Shown: piece after piece, positions 7,650 to 15,629 of the stretch
Layout of the letters: every line of letters begins with the position of its first letter
Numbering within the stretch: the first letter of the stretch is position 1
IMG/VR virus record: IMGVR_UViG_3300009431_000061
Span: 1 to 37,231 of that record
Origin: a virus
Strand: one strand, 5' to 3'
Length of the DNA: 37,231 nucleotides
Position numbers and translations under genes: made by a program
Notes under the pieces: generated by a model
The model's database searches: none
Told to the model about the DNA's origin: nothing
Seen by the model: only the letters and a program-made list of their open reading frames with translations

Positions 7650-9184
7650 TGTATTTCCTCCAGTACGAATTTGTATTTTTTACCGTCTGGTGAAAGGAGC
7701 ATAAGCCCACCATTCTCCCAGTCTTCTGTAATTCTCCACTTATTCATGAACCCTAAATCACCAGCTTCTATGTTCACCCCATAGATATTGCCAAAACGAT
7801 TACCTGGAGCTCCTATGTCTCCATTGCCGTCTCCAGAAGGATCGATATCATCACACTCCAGAGCAGCGAACTCAACACTACTGGAAGTCATAACATTTTG
7901 ATCCATATCATAAAGTTCATTCGCACCCTGACCTGTGTTGACTGTTAAGAAGGTGACCGCACTAGCCGTAGTTAAGTGCTGTCCTGTGTTGTAAGTTAAC
8001 TGAGTGTCACCTATCGCATTCGGAGTTACGCTTAACGTTACTGTTGAATTCGCTCCACCATCTGTTCGTGTGATCGCAGTACCTGCAGTTAAAGCACGTT
8101 CAGCTGAAAGATCTCCTGTGTTCGATATAGTCACGAAGGTTGCATCTGCAGGAGCCGTAGGATCTCCAATTTCGATTCCTCTAAAATTCACGAATACGCC
8201 TGAAGTCGTAGAGTCTGTGATAAGTAATGGTTTATTAATCTGTCCAACGCTCGAAGGTGCAGTATTCGTTAGAGCTCCCGCTACAGTTGGAGATAAGAAG
8301 TACGTATCTCCTTCGACCAACCCTGAGAGTGTATCACAATAACCAGCGAAGAGGATCGTAAAATTATTAGGATCCGTGACATAAGAGACAATGCCAACTA
8401 CTTCTGCATTAGCGACATTATCGGCTTGAGCTTCTGTTAACTCACTCGCAATAGAATCCCATCTTAAGACATCACCTGCAGTAAACCCATGAAGAGCCTG
8501 AGCTACCGCCATTGTGATCGCATCCATAGAAACAGTACCAGAAACCGATGCCCACTCCATACTAGCACCGTTCCATCTCACAAAGTAGTTCGTTGTAGGA
8601 GCATTATTCATAGCTAGCTTCGGCTCTGATACTCCATCATCTTTGACTGATAGATCGAAAGAACCGTCTAAACCAAGCGTGACATTATCGTATTTAACTG
8701 CGATGAGTCCTGGAATAGTGATGTCGATCGCATCTCCCTCAAGAGAGCTGTTCAGCATCCCAGGAATGATCCCAGCGTCTTTAACATATAAATCACCGCC
8801 ACCATCTAATCCGATACTCGCATCATCATACTTGACATCGAGGTCTAAGACCTCATTGGCTCCTGGGTTGATGATCGTCTTATCGAGACCGTCTCCCGCA
8901 GTCAACTTATCATCGAGATAGCTAGGAGTCGTATCAGCTGCAGTTACCCCTACGAATAAATCAGAGGAGCTTCCAATGACTACCCAAGTGGCACCGTTCC
9001 AACCGTAGACTGCTCCTACAGAAGTGACGTAACGGACATCCCCAACCTGATTCGCAAAAGTAGGGAGGTCTACCACATTGGTTACATATTTCCTCCAACG
9101 TTGATCTCCATACTTAGCCCAATCTGCATGGACAGTGCTTGTCAAAAACATTAACATCAAACCTATTGCAATGACTTTTCTCAT
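7646..9184 (-). CDS. Secreted tail-fibre protein with internal repeats (512 aa)
   Basis: The 512-residue chain starts with a Sec signal peptide (MRKVIAIGLMLMFLTSTVHA, then D). The body is recognisably phage-fibre: a YGWNGATWVVIGSS unit and two copies of a repeat (VKYDDASIGLDGGGDLYVKD and VKYDNVTLGLDGSFDLSVKD). Next come an aldolase-free beta domain with HGFTAGDVLRWD, a RALTAGTAITRTDGG segment and a C-terminal NRFGNIYGVNIEAGDLG region like those of fibre tips. The start overlaps the stop of the fourth radical SAM gene (ATGA), so enzyme and fibre are translated as a coupled pair. GGAGG is well placed. It may be either a virion fibre routed to the membrane or a secreted adhesin, and it is a candidate substrate of the enzyme cassette. 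Confidence 0.8.
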   Translation of the reverse strand: MRKVIAIGLMLMFLTSTVHADWAKYGDQRWRKYVTNVVDLPTFANQVGDVRYVTSVGAVYGWNGATWVVIGSSSDLFVGVTAADTTPSYLDDKLTAGDGLDKTIINPGANEVLDLDVKYDDASIGLDGGGDLYVKDAGIIPGMLNSSLEGDAIDITIPGLIAVKYDNVTLGLDGSFDLSVKDDGVSEPKLAMNNAPTTNYFVRWNGASMEWASVSGTVSMDAITMAVAQALHGFTAGDVLRWDSIASELTEAQADNVANAEVVGIVSYVTDPNNFTILFAGYCDTLSGLVEGDTYFLSPTVAGALTNTAPSSVGQINKPLLITDSTTSGVFVNFRGIEIGDPTAPADATFVTISNTGDLSAERALTAGTAITRTDGGANSTVTLSVTPNAIGDTQLTYNTGQHLTTASAVTFLTVNTGQGANELYDMDQNVMTSSSVEFAALECDDIDPSGDGNGDIGAPGNRFGNIYGVNIEAGDLGFMNKWRITEDWENGGLMLLSPDGKKYKFVLEEIQ

Positions 9185-10131
9185 AATTTATCCTCCGACT
9201 TATATAAACATTGTCTGTTCTTATAAACATACCGCTGAGCGTAGTAAGTCTTCCAACACATTCCTGGACAAGTCTCCTGCTCTGCACATGTATCGCATCC
9301 ATACCAATCGATTACTTGTTGGTATCCATAGTTCAAATACTCTTCGTCATATGCCAAACGGTTCCATTCCTCATCCTCAATCCAAGAAGGTCTCCTCGTG
9401 AAGCCTGCACAAGTGAAGACTCCTTTTGGAGTGATCACTCTAAGAGTATTCGCAACACAACGAACCCCCAAGTGCATCTCTGGGATTCGCATGTTCTTGT
9501 ATGAGTAACTGAATCCATCGAACATCACTGGCTCTTCCCAATCGATCCTAGCATACTGACCGAGTTGCTCTAAGTACTCTTCATGCTGCATCTTCTCATC
9601 TGCAACTAGAACTGCGATTCTCGAGATCTTCCCAATCTTCGCCAAATTCTCAAAATAAAGTTTCTTCTTCTCAGGAGTCATAATCCTCAACGTACTAAAA
9701 GGTACTTGAAGATTCACCTGATGGTGATCTCTCAAATATTGAGCGAACTCTATACCTAGATCACTCACATTCTCCAGAGATATCGGCATATCAACACACC
9801 CGTTACCTCCAATGAACCGCTGAACTCCTTGTATCAAACGGAGGATGTTCTTCCTATAGGATTCGTCTTTCACAAGACTATCCATGAATAACTCGCCACC
9901 GAAGAGCCTTACGACATTACTTCTTTCATCAAAATCTCTCGAAGAGAAAAACTCAATAACATGTTTGAATAAGTTCTCCCAATCTTGTGCACCCACGACA
10001 GACCGATTCAGGAAGCAGAATTTACAGCCTCCCTGACATTCCGCTGTAGGAAGTATGGCTACCTCCTGCATTGTTGGATTCAATCTCCGTTCTAACATTA
10101 TACTAGATGTTCGTGTCATTACAGATTCCAT
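9181..10131 (-). CDS. Radical SAM protein 4 with C-terminal SPASM-like cluster
   Basis: The protein has 316 residues. The radical SAM motif is C32-QGG-C36-KF-C39, the three cysteines that bind the [4Fe-4S] cluster used to cleave S-adenosylmethionine. A GGELFMD segment follows (compare the GGEP motif). Near the C-terminus lies a cysteine cluster, CDTCAEQETCPGMC, matching the SPASM pattern that holds auxiliary Fe-S clusters in peptide-modifying enzymes such as sactionine synthases and anaerobic sulfatase maturases. It overlaps the preceding radical SAM gene by 29 bases and the following fibre gene by four. ATG at 10131 is assumed; in-frame ATGs at 10119 and 10098 also exist, without better ribosome sites. 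Substrate and reaction are unknown. Confidence 0.85.
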   Translation of the reverse strand: MESVMTRTSSIMLERRLNPTMQEVAILPTAECQGGCKFCFLNRSVVGAQDWENLFKHVIEFFSSRDFDERSNVVRLFGGELFMDSLVKDESYRKNILRLIQGVQRFIGGNGCVDMPISLENVSDLGIEFAQYLRDHHQVNLQVPFSTLRIMTPEKKKLYFENLAKIGKISRIAVLVADEKMQHEEYLEQLGQYARIDWEEPVMFDGFSYSYKNMRIPEMHLGVRCVANTLRVITPKGVFTCAGFTRRPSWIEDEEWNRLAYDEEYLNYGYQQVIDWYGCDTCAEQETCPGMCWKTYYAQRYVYKNRQCLYKSEDKL

Positions 10132-11302
10132 AATTCTCTCTCATGAATTTAACGAATCTCTTAGCACCAATACACTCTGAAGATCCATCATAATCAGCTT
10201 TATACATCTCATAAAGACACCTACCTGCGTATTCGCAAGTTAAACAATCCATCCTCATCCCTGTGAGTCGTTGTCTCGCTAGATGACTTTTTCTTTTATG
10301 TCCTTCAATAATATCTTTGAATGTAACCCCCTCTTTCAGTCTACCGAACTCTTGTAGGTACTCAGAGTGATCTTGACCTTCTCCCATATAAAGAAACCGA
10401 AGCCAACCATCGATAAAAATCGTCTCTCCACCGAGATCTGTGGCTATATCGTTGTTGTGACAAGTATCATGAACCATCCCAGACATATGTGGAGAACCTC
10501 TATCAATTAATTCTTGGTGACACTCAATTGCAAATTGTGTGAATTCCTCCATATTCGCTGCATAATTATTCCATTTATCCCACTGACCTTTAATAGGGAT
10601 GAAAGGCTTCAACGAGAACCCTCCAATAATATCGTATTCTTCCAAAGTGTCGATATAATACTTCGCTCCGAGTTTCAACATATCTTGGTTCACCACCGAC
10701 ATGATACATACGTTAACACCCGCATTCCTGAGAGTCCGAATGTTCTTGAACATCCGAGTATTATAAGCTTCTCCCCTCGTAGGTCCATCCCAACTAGCTG
10801 CAACAGGATAAGGTTCCTTCGTTCTTGCGAATTCTTTGAATAAGTCTATCCAACCACGGTTCATCTGCTGTAAAGAAGAATACATATTATAACGAACACC
10901 CTTGAAGAACGTATTCGTGATTGCCATCAAAGCGAAGTAGTACTCAGGATCTTTGCTTTGAGGTTCTGCTCCATACATTGTTACTTTGAAATGGTGCCAG
11001 TTCTCCCGATACTCTTTAACAGACTGCCAGAGCTTGCTTAGATCGCCCAAACTCAGATCAGGGGACTTCTCATTATCGTTTAGAGCTCTGAGATAACAAG
11101 CTGGACAATTATTCGGACACTCGTAAGTAACCCATAGATGAGGATTAAAGTATCCAGTCTCTACATCAATGATGGGCTTATGATCTATCCTTTTGAGAGG
11201 GATAGCTCCCCACTGTAAAGACTTATCGTGCTGATTGTATTGCTCTTCAATACTCTTATACTGATTGAGTTGTCGTTGAGCAATAGTGCTTGTTTCTTTC
11301 AT
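10103..11302 (-). CDS. Radical SAM protein 3 with C-terminal cysteine cluster
   Basis: The protein has 399 residues. The CxxxCxxC motif is C62-PNN-C66-PA-C69, unusually far from the N-terminus because of a hydrophilic 50-residue lead. KVTMYGAEPQ stands in place of the usual GGEP loop. The C-terminal part has a CLTCEYAGRC cluster followed by a further cysteine in SSEC, like a twitch or partial SPASM domain. GAGGAA lies close to the ATG. The first 47 bases overlap the preceding radical SAM gene, indicating coupled translation. The length and the extra N-terminal region set it apart from the other three enzymes, so it may have a different role or bind a partner or leader sequence (inference). 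Confidence 0.85.
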   Translation of the reverse strand: MKETSTIAQRQLNQYKSIEEQYNQHDKSLQWGAIPLKRIDHKPIIDVETGYFNPHLWVTYECPNNCPACYLRALNDNEKSPDLSLGDLSKLWQSVKEYRENWHHFKVTMYGAEPQSKDPEYYFALMAITNTFFKGVRYNMYSSLQQMNRGWIDLFKEFARTKEPYPVAASWDGPTRGEAYNTRMFKNIRTLRNAGVNVCIMSVVNQDMLKLGAKYYIDTLEEYDIIGGFSLKPFIPIKGQWDKWNNYAANMEEFTQFAIECHQELIDRGSPHMSGMVHDTCHNNDIATDLGGETIFIDGWLRFLYMGEGQDHSEYLQEFGRLKEGVTFKDIIEGHKRKSHLARQRLTGMRMDCLTCEYAGRCLYEMYKADYDGSSECIGAKRFVKFMRENYGICNDTNI

Positions 11303-12365
11303 AGTTCCTCACATATTTAGCAAAGTTCTTATTCTCTATCAAAGCTTCCTTTAAGACACGGAAGTAATTCTTGCCTTCATAACACTCCATTGTTTGCATA
11401 CACCCACCATTGCACATCTGAAAATGTTCGCAGTCTAGACACTCTTGTCTTCGAGAGCGTTCCTCTATAACTAATGACTTCCTTAAATTAGAGTCCAGGA
11501 ACTTCTTAAAATCGTCGTAGAGATTGCAGATCAAATAGGTTTTACTGTTGTTCGGGCATAACCCAACTGTCCCATCTCCATTAATCGTCATCGTCGTTAA
11601 CATACAATCTCGACAAGAGCAACCAACAAAAGCTCCATCATAGTGACTCTTCGCTTTCCTTAGAATCTCACTCTCAGAGAACATCAGATAGGCACCGCTA
11701 TCGATGAAGAGTCTCGCAAACTCTGATTTCCAATGATCATATTCTTCAGGAGTCGGTGCAATGTCGTTCCAATTCCCCTGTGCATTCCCATCCTTCGTGA
11801 TCGGTTCGAAGTGGAATCCATAGAAACCTCGTTCCACTAAGAAATTAATTAATTGTTGAGGACGTGTTCTCTTGATATACTCTTTCGACAGAGTTACTAC
11901 TAAATAAAGATCAATATCGGCATCCTTTAGTCTTCGAAGATTCTTTTCCCAGACAACCTCTTGCATAGCATAATTCCCCATGAATCTAAGATAAGGAGAA
12001 TAAGAAGTCCCGACATGTCCACCAAGACGATCCCGTGCGAATTGAATGAACTTATCATCCACTCTTGTTAGATTCGTCTGAATCGAGAACTTCAGATCCG
12101 CAAGAACAAAACGACTCTGAATAAGGTTGCAGAACGCTTCCAACTTATCTACACCAACCAATGTCGGTTCTCCACCATGGAAAACGATATCCAAGAAGAG
12201 CTCTCTATTAGACAACCGATCTGCCATGGAATCCAAGAAGTGTTTGAACGAAATAATATTCAAAGCAGACTTCGTGTTATTCTTCTGATTGTAGCAATGC
12301 AAACAATTCAGATTGCAAGCTTCTGTAGGCTTCAAATACATAGTTATCTTATCCTTCAACAACAT
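11256..12365 (-). CDS. Radical SAM/SPASM protein 2
   Basis: The protein has 369 residues starting at 12365 (MLLKDKITMYLKPTEACN), which has GGGAG at the right distance. A longer in-frame reading from 12518 lies inside the preceding gene and is rejected. The motif C17-NLN-C21-LH-C24 and a perfect FHGGEPTL are seen, so the S-adenosylmethionine binding core is intact. The C-terminal CLDCEHFQMCNGGCMQTMEC is a canonical SPASM signature, closest in style to anaerobic sulfatase-maturase-like and peptide-modifying enzymes. An extra CSCRDC pair sits before it. It overlaps the gene before it by 17 bases and the gene after it by 47. This is the most canonical enzyme of the four; its likely substrate is a peptide or protein. 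Confidence 0.9.
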   Translation of the reverse strand: MLLKDKITMYLKPTEACNLNCLHCYNQKNNTKSALNIISFKHFLDSMADRLSNRELFLDIVFHGGEPTLVGVDKLEAFCNLIQSRFVLADLKFSIQTNLTRVDDKFIQFARDRLGGHVGTSYSPYLRFMGNYAMQEVVWEKNLRRLKDADIDLYLVVTLSKEYIKRTRPQQLINFLVERGFYGFHFEPITKDGNAQGNWNDIAPTPEEYDHWKSEFARLFIDSGAYLMFSESEILRKAKSHYDGAFVGCSCRDCMLTTMTINGDGTVGLCPNNSKTYLICNLYDDFKKFLDSNLRKSLVIEERSRRQECLDCEHFQMCNGGCMQTMECYEGKNYFRVLKEALIENKNFAKYVRNYERNKHYCSTTTQSV

Positions 12366-13293
12366 GTGACTCCCTTTCCAATTTGACAGCTTCTTTGAGA
12401 CACTTAAAGAACTCTTTAGCTGATGCACAATAACCTGGATCTTCGATTTGTTGTAACATCCAATTTCTGATATTACATCCTTTACAGAGCTCGAAATGCT
12501 CACACAGGAGACACTCATCTACGAATTCTATCTTAAGATCTTCTTTCTGGAGTTTCAGATCCCCCAGCACTGGACAAGGATACTCTTGACCATCCATCTC
12601 TACATCCACCATAACATCTTCACGAATGCAACTCTCAATAAAAGGACAAACAGAACCTTTTCTCCCAGCTAAGTGTTCATATAGATCTTGGAATGGTTGT
12701 AACTCAACCTCCCTACTATCTCTCAACCACTGATGAAACATATGTAAATAAACGTTGAATACTTCAGAGAGTTTCATCACTCTCTCAATATTCTCTTGAG
12801 CCTTCCCCGTAGGGAGTAGATAATTAAGCTTCATTGGGAATCTGTATTCCTTCGCATACGCATACCAATCTTTCGCTTTCTTATAAGACTTCAACATATC
12901 TAAATCCATTAAAACTAGCACAAGAGGTGAATGACCAAGGTTCTCTGTAATTTTCTCGAAAGTCTGATAGAACGTCTCAAAATCTTTGAATTTATCTCCG
13001 CTCACAGAGAGTCCTAAGAAATTCGGATGATTGAGAACTTGATTCCAGTGTTCTGTATAAAGTGTCAAGTTCGTTTGCATAGAGAACTCCATCCCAGAGT
13101 CCAACAACTCCAAATAATATTCTGGAGATAGTAGCATCGGTTCACCACCAATAATTAATTTCTGGTGATTCGGATACTTCTCGTTTAATGCTAACAGTTC
13201 TTCAACACTCATCCGTCCTTCTCCATTCGTCGAACAGAACCAACAATTGAGATTACATTCATAAATATTCTTAATAATCAATGATCTACGCAC
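12349..13293 (-). CDS. Radical SAM/SPASM protein 1
   Basis: The protein has 314 residues. The radical SAM motif C13-NLN-C17-WF-C20 is followed by IIGGEPML. The C-terminal cluster CLLCEHFELCKGC (C261, C264, C270, C273), with a last cysteine at C289, matches SPASM. Translation starts at GTG 13293, inside the end of the preceding gene (eight-base overlap) with GAGGT just upstream. It is the first of four radical SAM genes in a row. The four are clearly related in plan but divergent in sequence, so this is an old set of paralogues or independent recruitments rather than a recent tandem duplication. Its substrate is unknown. Confidence 0.88.
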   Translation of the reverse strand: MRRSLIIKNIYECNLNCWFCSTNGEGRMSVEELLALNEKYPNHQKLIIGGEPMLLSPEYYLELLDSGMEFSMQTNLTLYTEHWNQVLNHPNFLGLSVSGDKFKDFETFYQTFEKITENLGHSPLVLVLMDLDMLKSYKKAKDWYAYAKEYRFPMKLNYLLPTGKAQENIERVMKLSEVFNVYLHMFHQWLRDSREVELQPFQDLYEHLAGRKGSVCPFIESCIREDVMVDVEMDGQEYPCPVLGDLKLQKEDLKIEFVDECLLCEHFELCKGCNIRNWMLQQIEDPGYCASAKEFFKCLKEAVKLERESHVVEG

Positions 13294-14251
13294 ATGCTAC
13301 CTCTATTGGAAACAGATCGACTTTAGAGACTGTCTTCTTAGTTTTAACAGTCTTACATTCTCGAAGGAGCTTCAAGATATCTTGATTCGTCAATGATTGT
13401 AGATCTTCGACATAGATTTGCTCCTTATCTTTCTTGGCTAAATAACGCTCCACTGAGATCTCGTATTCTACAATCGGTGCTAACGTTCGGATAACATTTC
13501 CTCTAGAAGTAGACACTGCATAATCATAATTCTTCCTAGCTGCGAGAACCTTCATTGGGTTGTATTTCATATCCACCATGATATTCGCCAATGGGATATA
13601 TAACCCAGATTTAATCCTCTGCCCTTCTCCGACATACTTATGCTTCAACTCTTCCTTCGCATAGTAAGAGCGAGCTGTATCATAGAGATAAACACAGTGA
13701 GGAATAAAATCCTGTACGAATTCCTTCTTATTCTCAACTAGGTAAACCATGTACCACTGAGACCAGTCCATAATGAACTGCCTAGTATACTTATCCTGAA
13801 TATATGTGTAATAGATGAATTTCTCCAGCACTTTGTCTACCAACTCTTCCCACTCATCAAAGACCTCCACTTTATAAAAGTGTTTCAGGTAGAGAGCATA
13901 TAGAACAACGAGTACAATAATCTTAGTAGGGTAGACACACTGTTTCATATCAGCTTCCCCGTAATTCACCAGCATCTCTTCCATCTGCGGTGAAGTGGGA
14001 TTCTTTAACAGGATATTAAGATTTAAGTTATTACTCAAATTAATTAACTGCTTCCCATTCAGTTCCACTTGATCGAACTCAAGAAAGGTCGTATTCAACC
14101 TCTTAGGATGTTGCATCTCAATATCGAGCAACTTCTCAAAGTTCGAATAATTAAAAGGAGTCTTGCTCTTCAAGATATAATCAGTGTCTGCCTCATAAGA
14201 GTCGAGGAGTTCTCTGAGGTCTGAGATATATTTAACTTCACTATGGATCAT
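13286..14251 (-). CDS. Unknown protein upstream of radical SAM genes
   Basis: A 321-residue protein, without recognised domain, signal peptide or clear catalytic motif. A hydrophobic helix around residues 108-124 (TKIIVLVVLYALYLKHF) is followed by a very aromatic, Tyr- and Trp-rich helical region (about 130-200), suggesting a compact helical protein rather than a membrane protein. The end is basic with a KTVKTKKTVSK stretch. The ATG overlaps the preceding stop as ATGA, and the stop overlaps the start of radical SAM protein 1. Its fixed place between a methyltransferase block and the radical SAM block suggests it is part of the same cassette, perhaps a scaffold or substrate-recognition subunit (inference). 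Confidence 0.6.
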   Translation of the reverse strand: MIHSEVKYISDLRELLDSYEADTDYILKSKTPFNYSNFEKLLDIEMQHPKRLNTTFLEFDQVELNGKQLINLSNNLNLNILLKNPTSPQMEEMLVNYGEADMKQCVYPTKIIVLVVLYALYLKHFYKVEVFDEWEELVDKVLEKFIYYTYIQDKYTRQFIMDWSQWYMVYLVENKKEFVQDFIPHCVYLYDTARSYYAKEELKHKYVGEGQRIKSGLYIPLANIMVDMKYNPMKVLAARKNYDYAVSTSRGNVIRTLAPIVEYEISVERYLAKKDKEQIYVEDLQSLTNQDILKLLRECKTVKTKKTVSKVDLFPIEVACA

Positions 14252-14571
14252 TTTATTTTTATCCTCCCCTTTTTGAATTTATTTCCCAATTTATCTACGC
14301 TCTCTACGAGCTCTAATCGATATCCGAGCTTCTGAACTCGATCTAACGTTTCTTGATTCTTAGACATCCAATTGCTCAGTTGTCTCTCCCCAAAAACCAC
14401 GAAGAACTCAATTGAACCAGCTTCCGACTTCACTTGGATGTTCAAGCCACGCTCCACAAGGAGTTGATAAAGAAAATTCATACCAACCAGTTCTCCGTAT
14501 CCTAAGTTCTCGTATAAGGATTCAATACCTTCAAAGAGTGCTGAATCAACCTCATAAATCTTAACTGACAT
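14248..14571 (-). CDS. Unknown 107-aa protein in the enzyme cassette
   Basis: A small mixed alpha/beta protein without cysteine and without a recognised family. The pattern of a strand (SIEFFVVFG), then helices, then a strand (YRLELVES) and a basic end (FKKGRIKIK) resembles small binding domains. Its size, charge and position next to radical SAM genes would be compatible with a peptide-recognition subunit (RRE-like), but no specific RRE signature can be shown by eye. GGAGG is well placed before the ATG, and its stop overlaps the next start (ATGA). Confidence 0.55.
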   Translation of the reverse strand: MSVKIYEVDSALFEGIESLYENLGYGELVGMNFLYQLLVERGLNIQVKSEAGSIEFFVVFGERQLSNWMSKNQETLDRVQKLGYRLELVESVDKLGNKFKKGRIKIK

Positions 14572-15196
14572 GGGATCCTCCTAGTTTTAATAAATCTTTT
14601 ACTCTTATAGGAGTCTCCAAATCATGAGACTCCGTAACATGGTTTTTGACAACAAATCCAAGAGTCAAAGGATTCATCTGTACCCATCGGAGATTCTTGG
14701 AACTCAAGAAGCTCCAGATTGAAGTCCAATCCTTCATCCGAGGGAGTGTATCATTCGTGATCATAAGAACTAACTTCCCTCCTGGATTCAGATTCTTGTA
14801 ATAATACTCAAAACTTCGAACAAAATTGTTACCTATATAAAGCGGATTCACAATGATGTAATCGAACTTTATTGAGAACACGAACTGTTCAATATCTGCA
14901 ACGAAGAAGTTCTCTCGATAATGCGGTAATACTAGTTCCTGAGCTTGATCAATTGAGATCTCGTCGATATCTACTCCATAAGGCACAATTCTATGGATGG
15001 AGTTCTGAACAAGATAACTTAAGAAATAACCACAACCACACCCAAGATCTATCAGCCTACCTGGAGCATCTATTAGATTCAAGATAGCACGTCTGGAAAC
15101 GTCTAAGTCTGACGGAGTATGAACTCCGAAATCTTTATAGACTTCTATTGTGTACCCAATAATAGATTCATGCTCGTCAGTATGCTTCAATTGCAT
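14561..15196 (-). CDS. Class I S-adenosylmethionine-dependent methyltransferase
   Basis: The protein has 211 residues starting at ATG 15196 (an in-frame TTG one codon earlier is not preferred). Motif I is RLIDLGCGCGYF (about residues 47-58), an acidic end of strand 2 appears as YGVDIDE, and motif IV is DYIIVNPLY. This NPxY-type motif is typical of methyltransferases acting on the amide or amine nitrogen of DNA bases or of glutamine (PrmC-like NPPY). The post-motif region KNLNPGGKLVLMIT matches the usual strand 5. There is no target-recognition domain, so a small substrate or protein is more likely than specific DNA. It overlaps the preceding gene by 20 bases and the following gene by 11. Confidence 0.85.
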   Translation of the reverse strand: MQLKHTDEHESIIGYTIEVYKDFGVHTPSDLDVSRRAILNLIDAPGRLIDLGCGCGYFLSYLVQNSIHRIVPYGVDIDEISIDQAQELVLPHYRENFFVADIEQFVFSIKFDYIIVNPLYIGNNFVRSFEYYYKNLNPGGKLVLMITNDTLPRMKDWTSIWSFLSSKNLRWVQMNPLTLGFVVKNHVTESHDLETPIRVKDLLKLGGSHVS

Positions 15197-15629
15197 CAAT
15201 AACCTCTTTCGGATAATAGAACAGTTCTACCGCAGGATCATGCGTCTGCTGTTGTGTACGAATAACATCCGTGAGATCTACAACAGTCGGTTCGAACTGT
15301 TTAATCATATCGTTATATTTGTTGATGTTACTATAGAGCTCAATGTCGTAGTCTCGGAGCTCCTCCTTTTTGAGACGTACAAGACTTCTGAGAGTGTATT
15401 TTCCGCTCTCTTTCTTAGAAATATATGGCAAAGTGTAGAACAAAGATTCCATTAACACAAGGAGCATCCTCATCCGACCACCTCTATCCAAGTATTTCTT
15501 TTTAAGTACTTCCTTAAGACCTGGGATGTATTCATCGTCCATATAAGCTGCCTTCGTGGGGCAGTATTCAGTGAAGCTCTCAGTGTCAGGAAGTTTTTTA
15601 TCTTGTGGAAATAATAGTATTACCTTCAT
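15177..15629 (-). CDS. Unknown 150-aa protein in the enzyme cassette
   Basis: No family is recognised. The N-terminus MKVILLFPQD looks like a first beta strand of an alpha/beta fold. The rest is helical and rich in Lys, Glu and Tyr, with one cysteine (EYCPTKAAY). The C-terminal part, around VVDLTDVIRTQ, again suggests a strand-helix unit. This general look (strand, then C-P-T-K region) is compatible with a small Rossmann-like protein, such as the B12-binding-like N-terminal halves of some radical SAM proteins, but that is speculative. Its start overlaps the preceding stop as ATGA. Confidence 0.55.
   Translation of the reverse strand: MKVILLFPQDKKLPDTESFTEYCPTKAAYMDDEYIPGLKEVLKKKYLDRGGRMRMLLVLMESLFYTLPYISKKESGKYTLRSLVRLKKEELRDYDIELYSNINKYNDMIKQFEPTVVDLTDVIRTQQQTHDPAVELFYYPKEVIDAIEAY

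Noticed and set aside
7646-9184. Tandem VKYD...LDG...VKD units as a CRISPR-like or DNA repeat.
   Set aside because: They are divergent coding repeats of a fibre protein; no array spacing or palindromic unit is present.
12366-12518. N-terminal extension of radical SAM protein 2 (start at 12518).
   Set aside because: It lies inside the preceding gene, and the start at 12365 has a GGGAG ribosome site and leads directly into a normal N-terminus.
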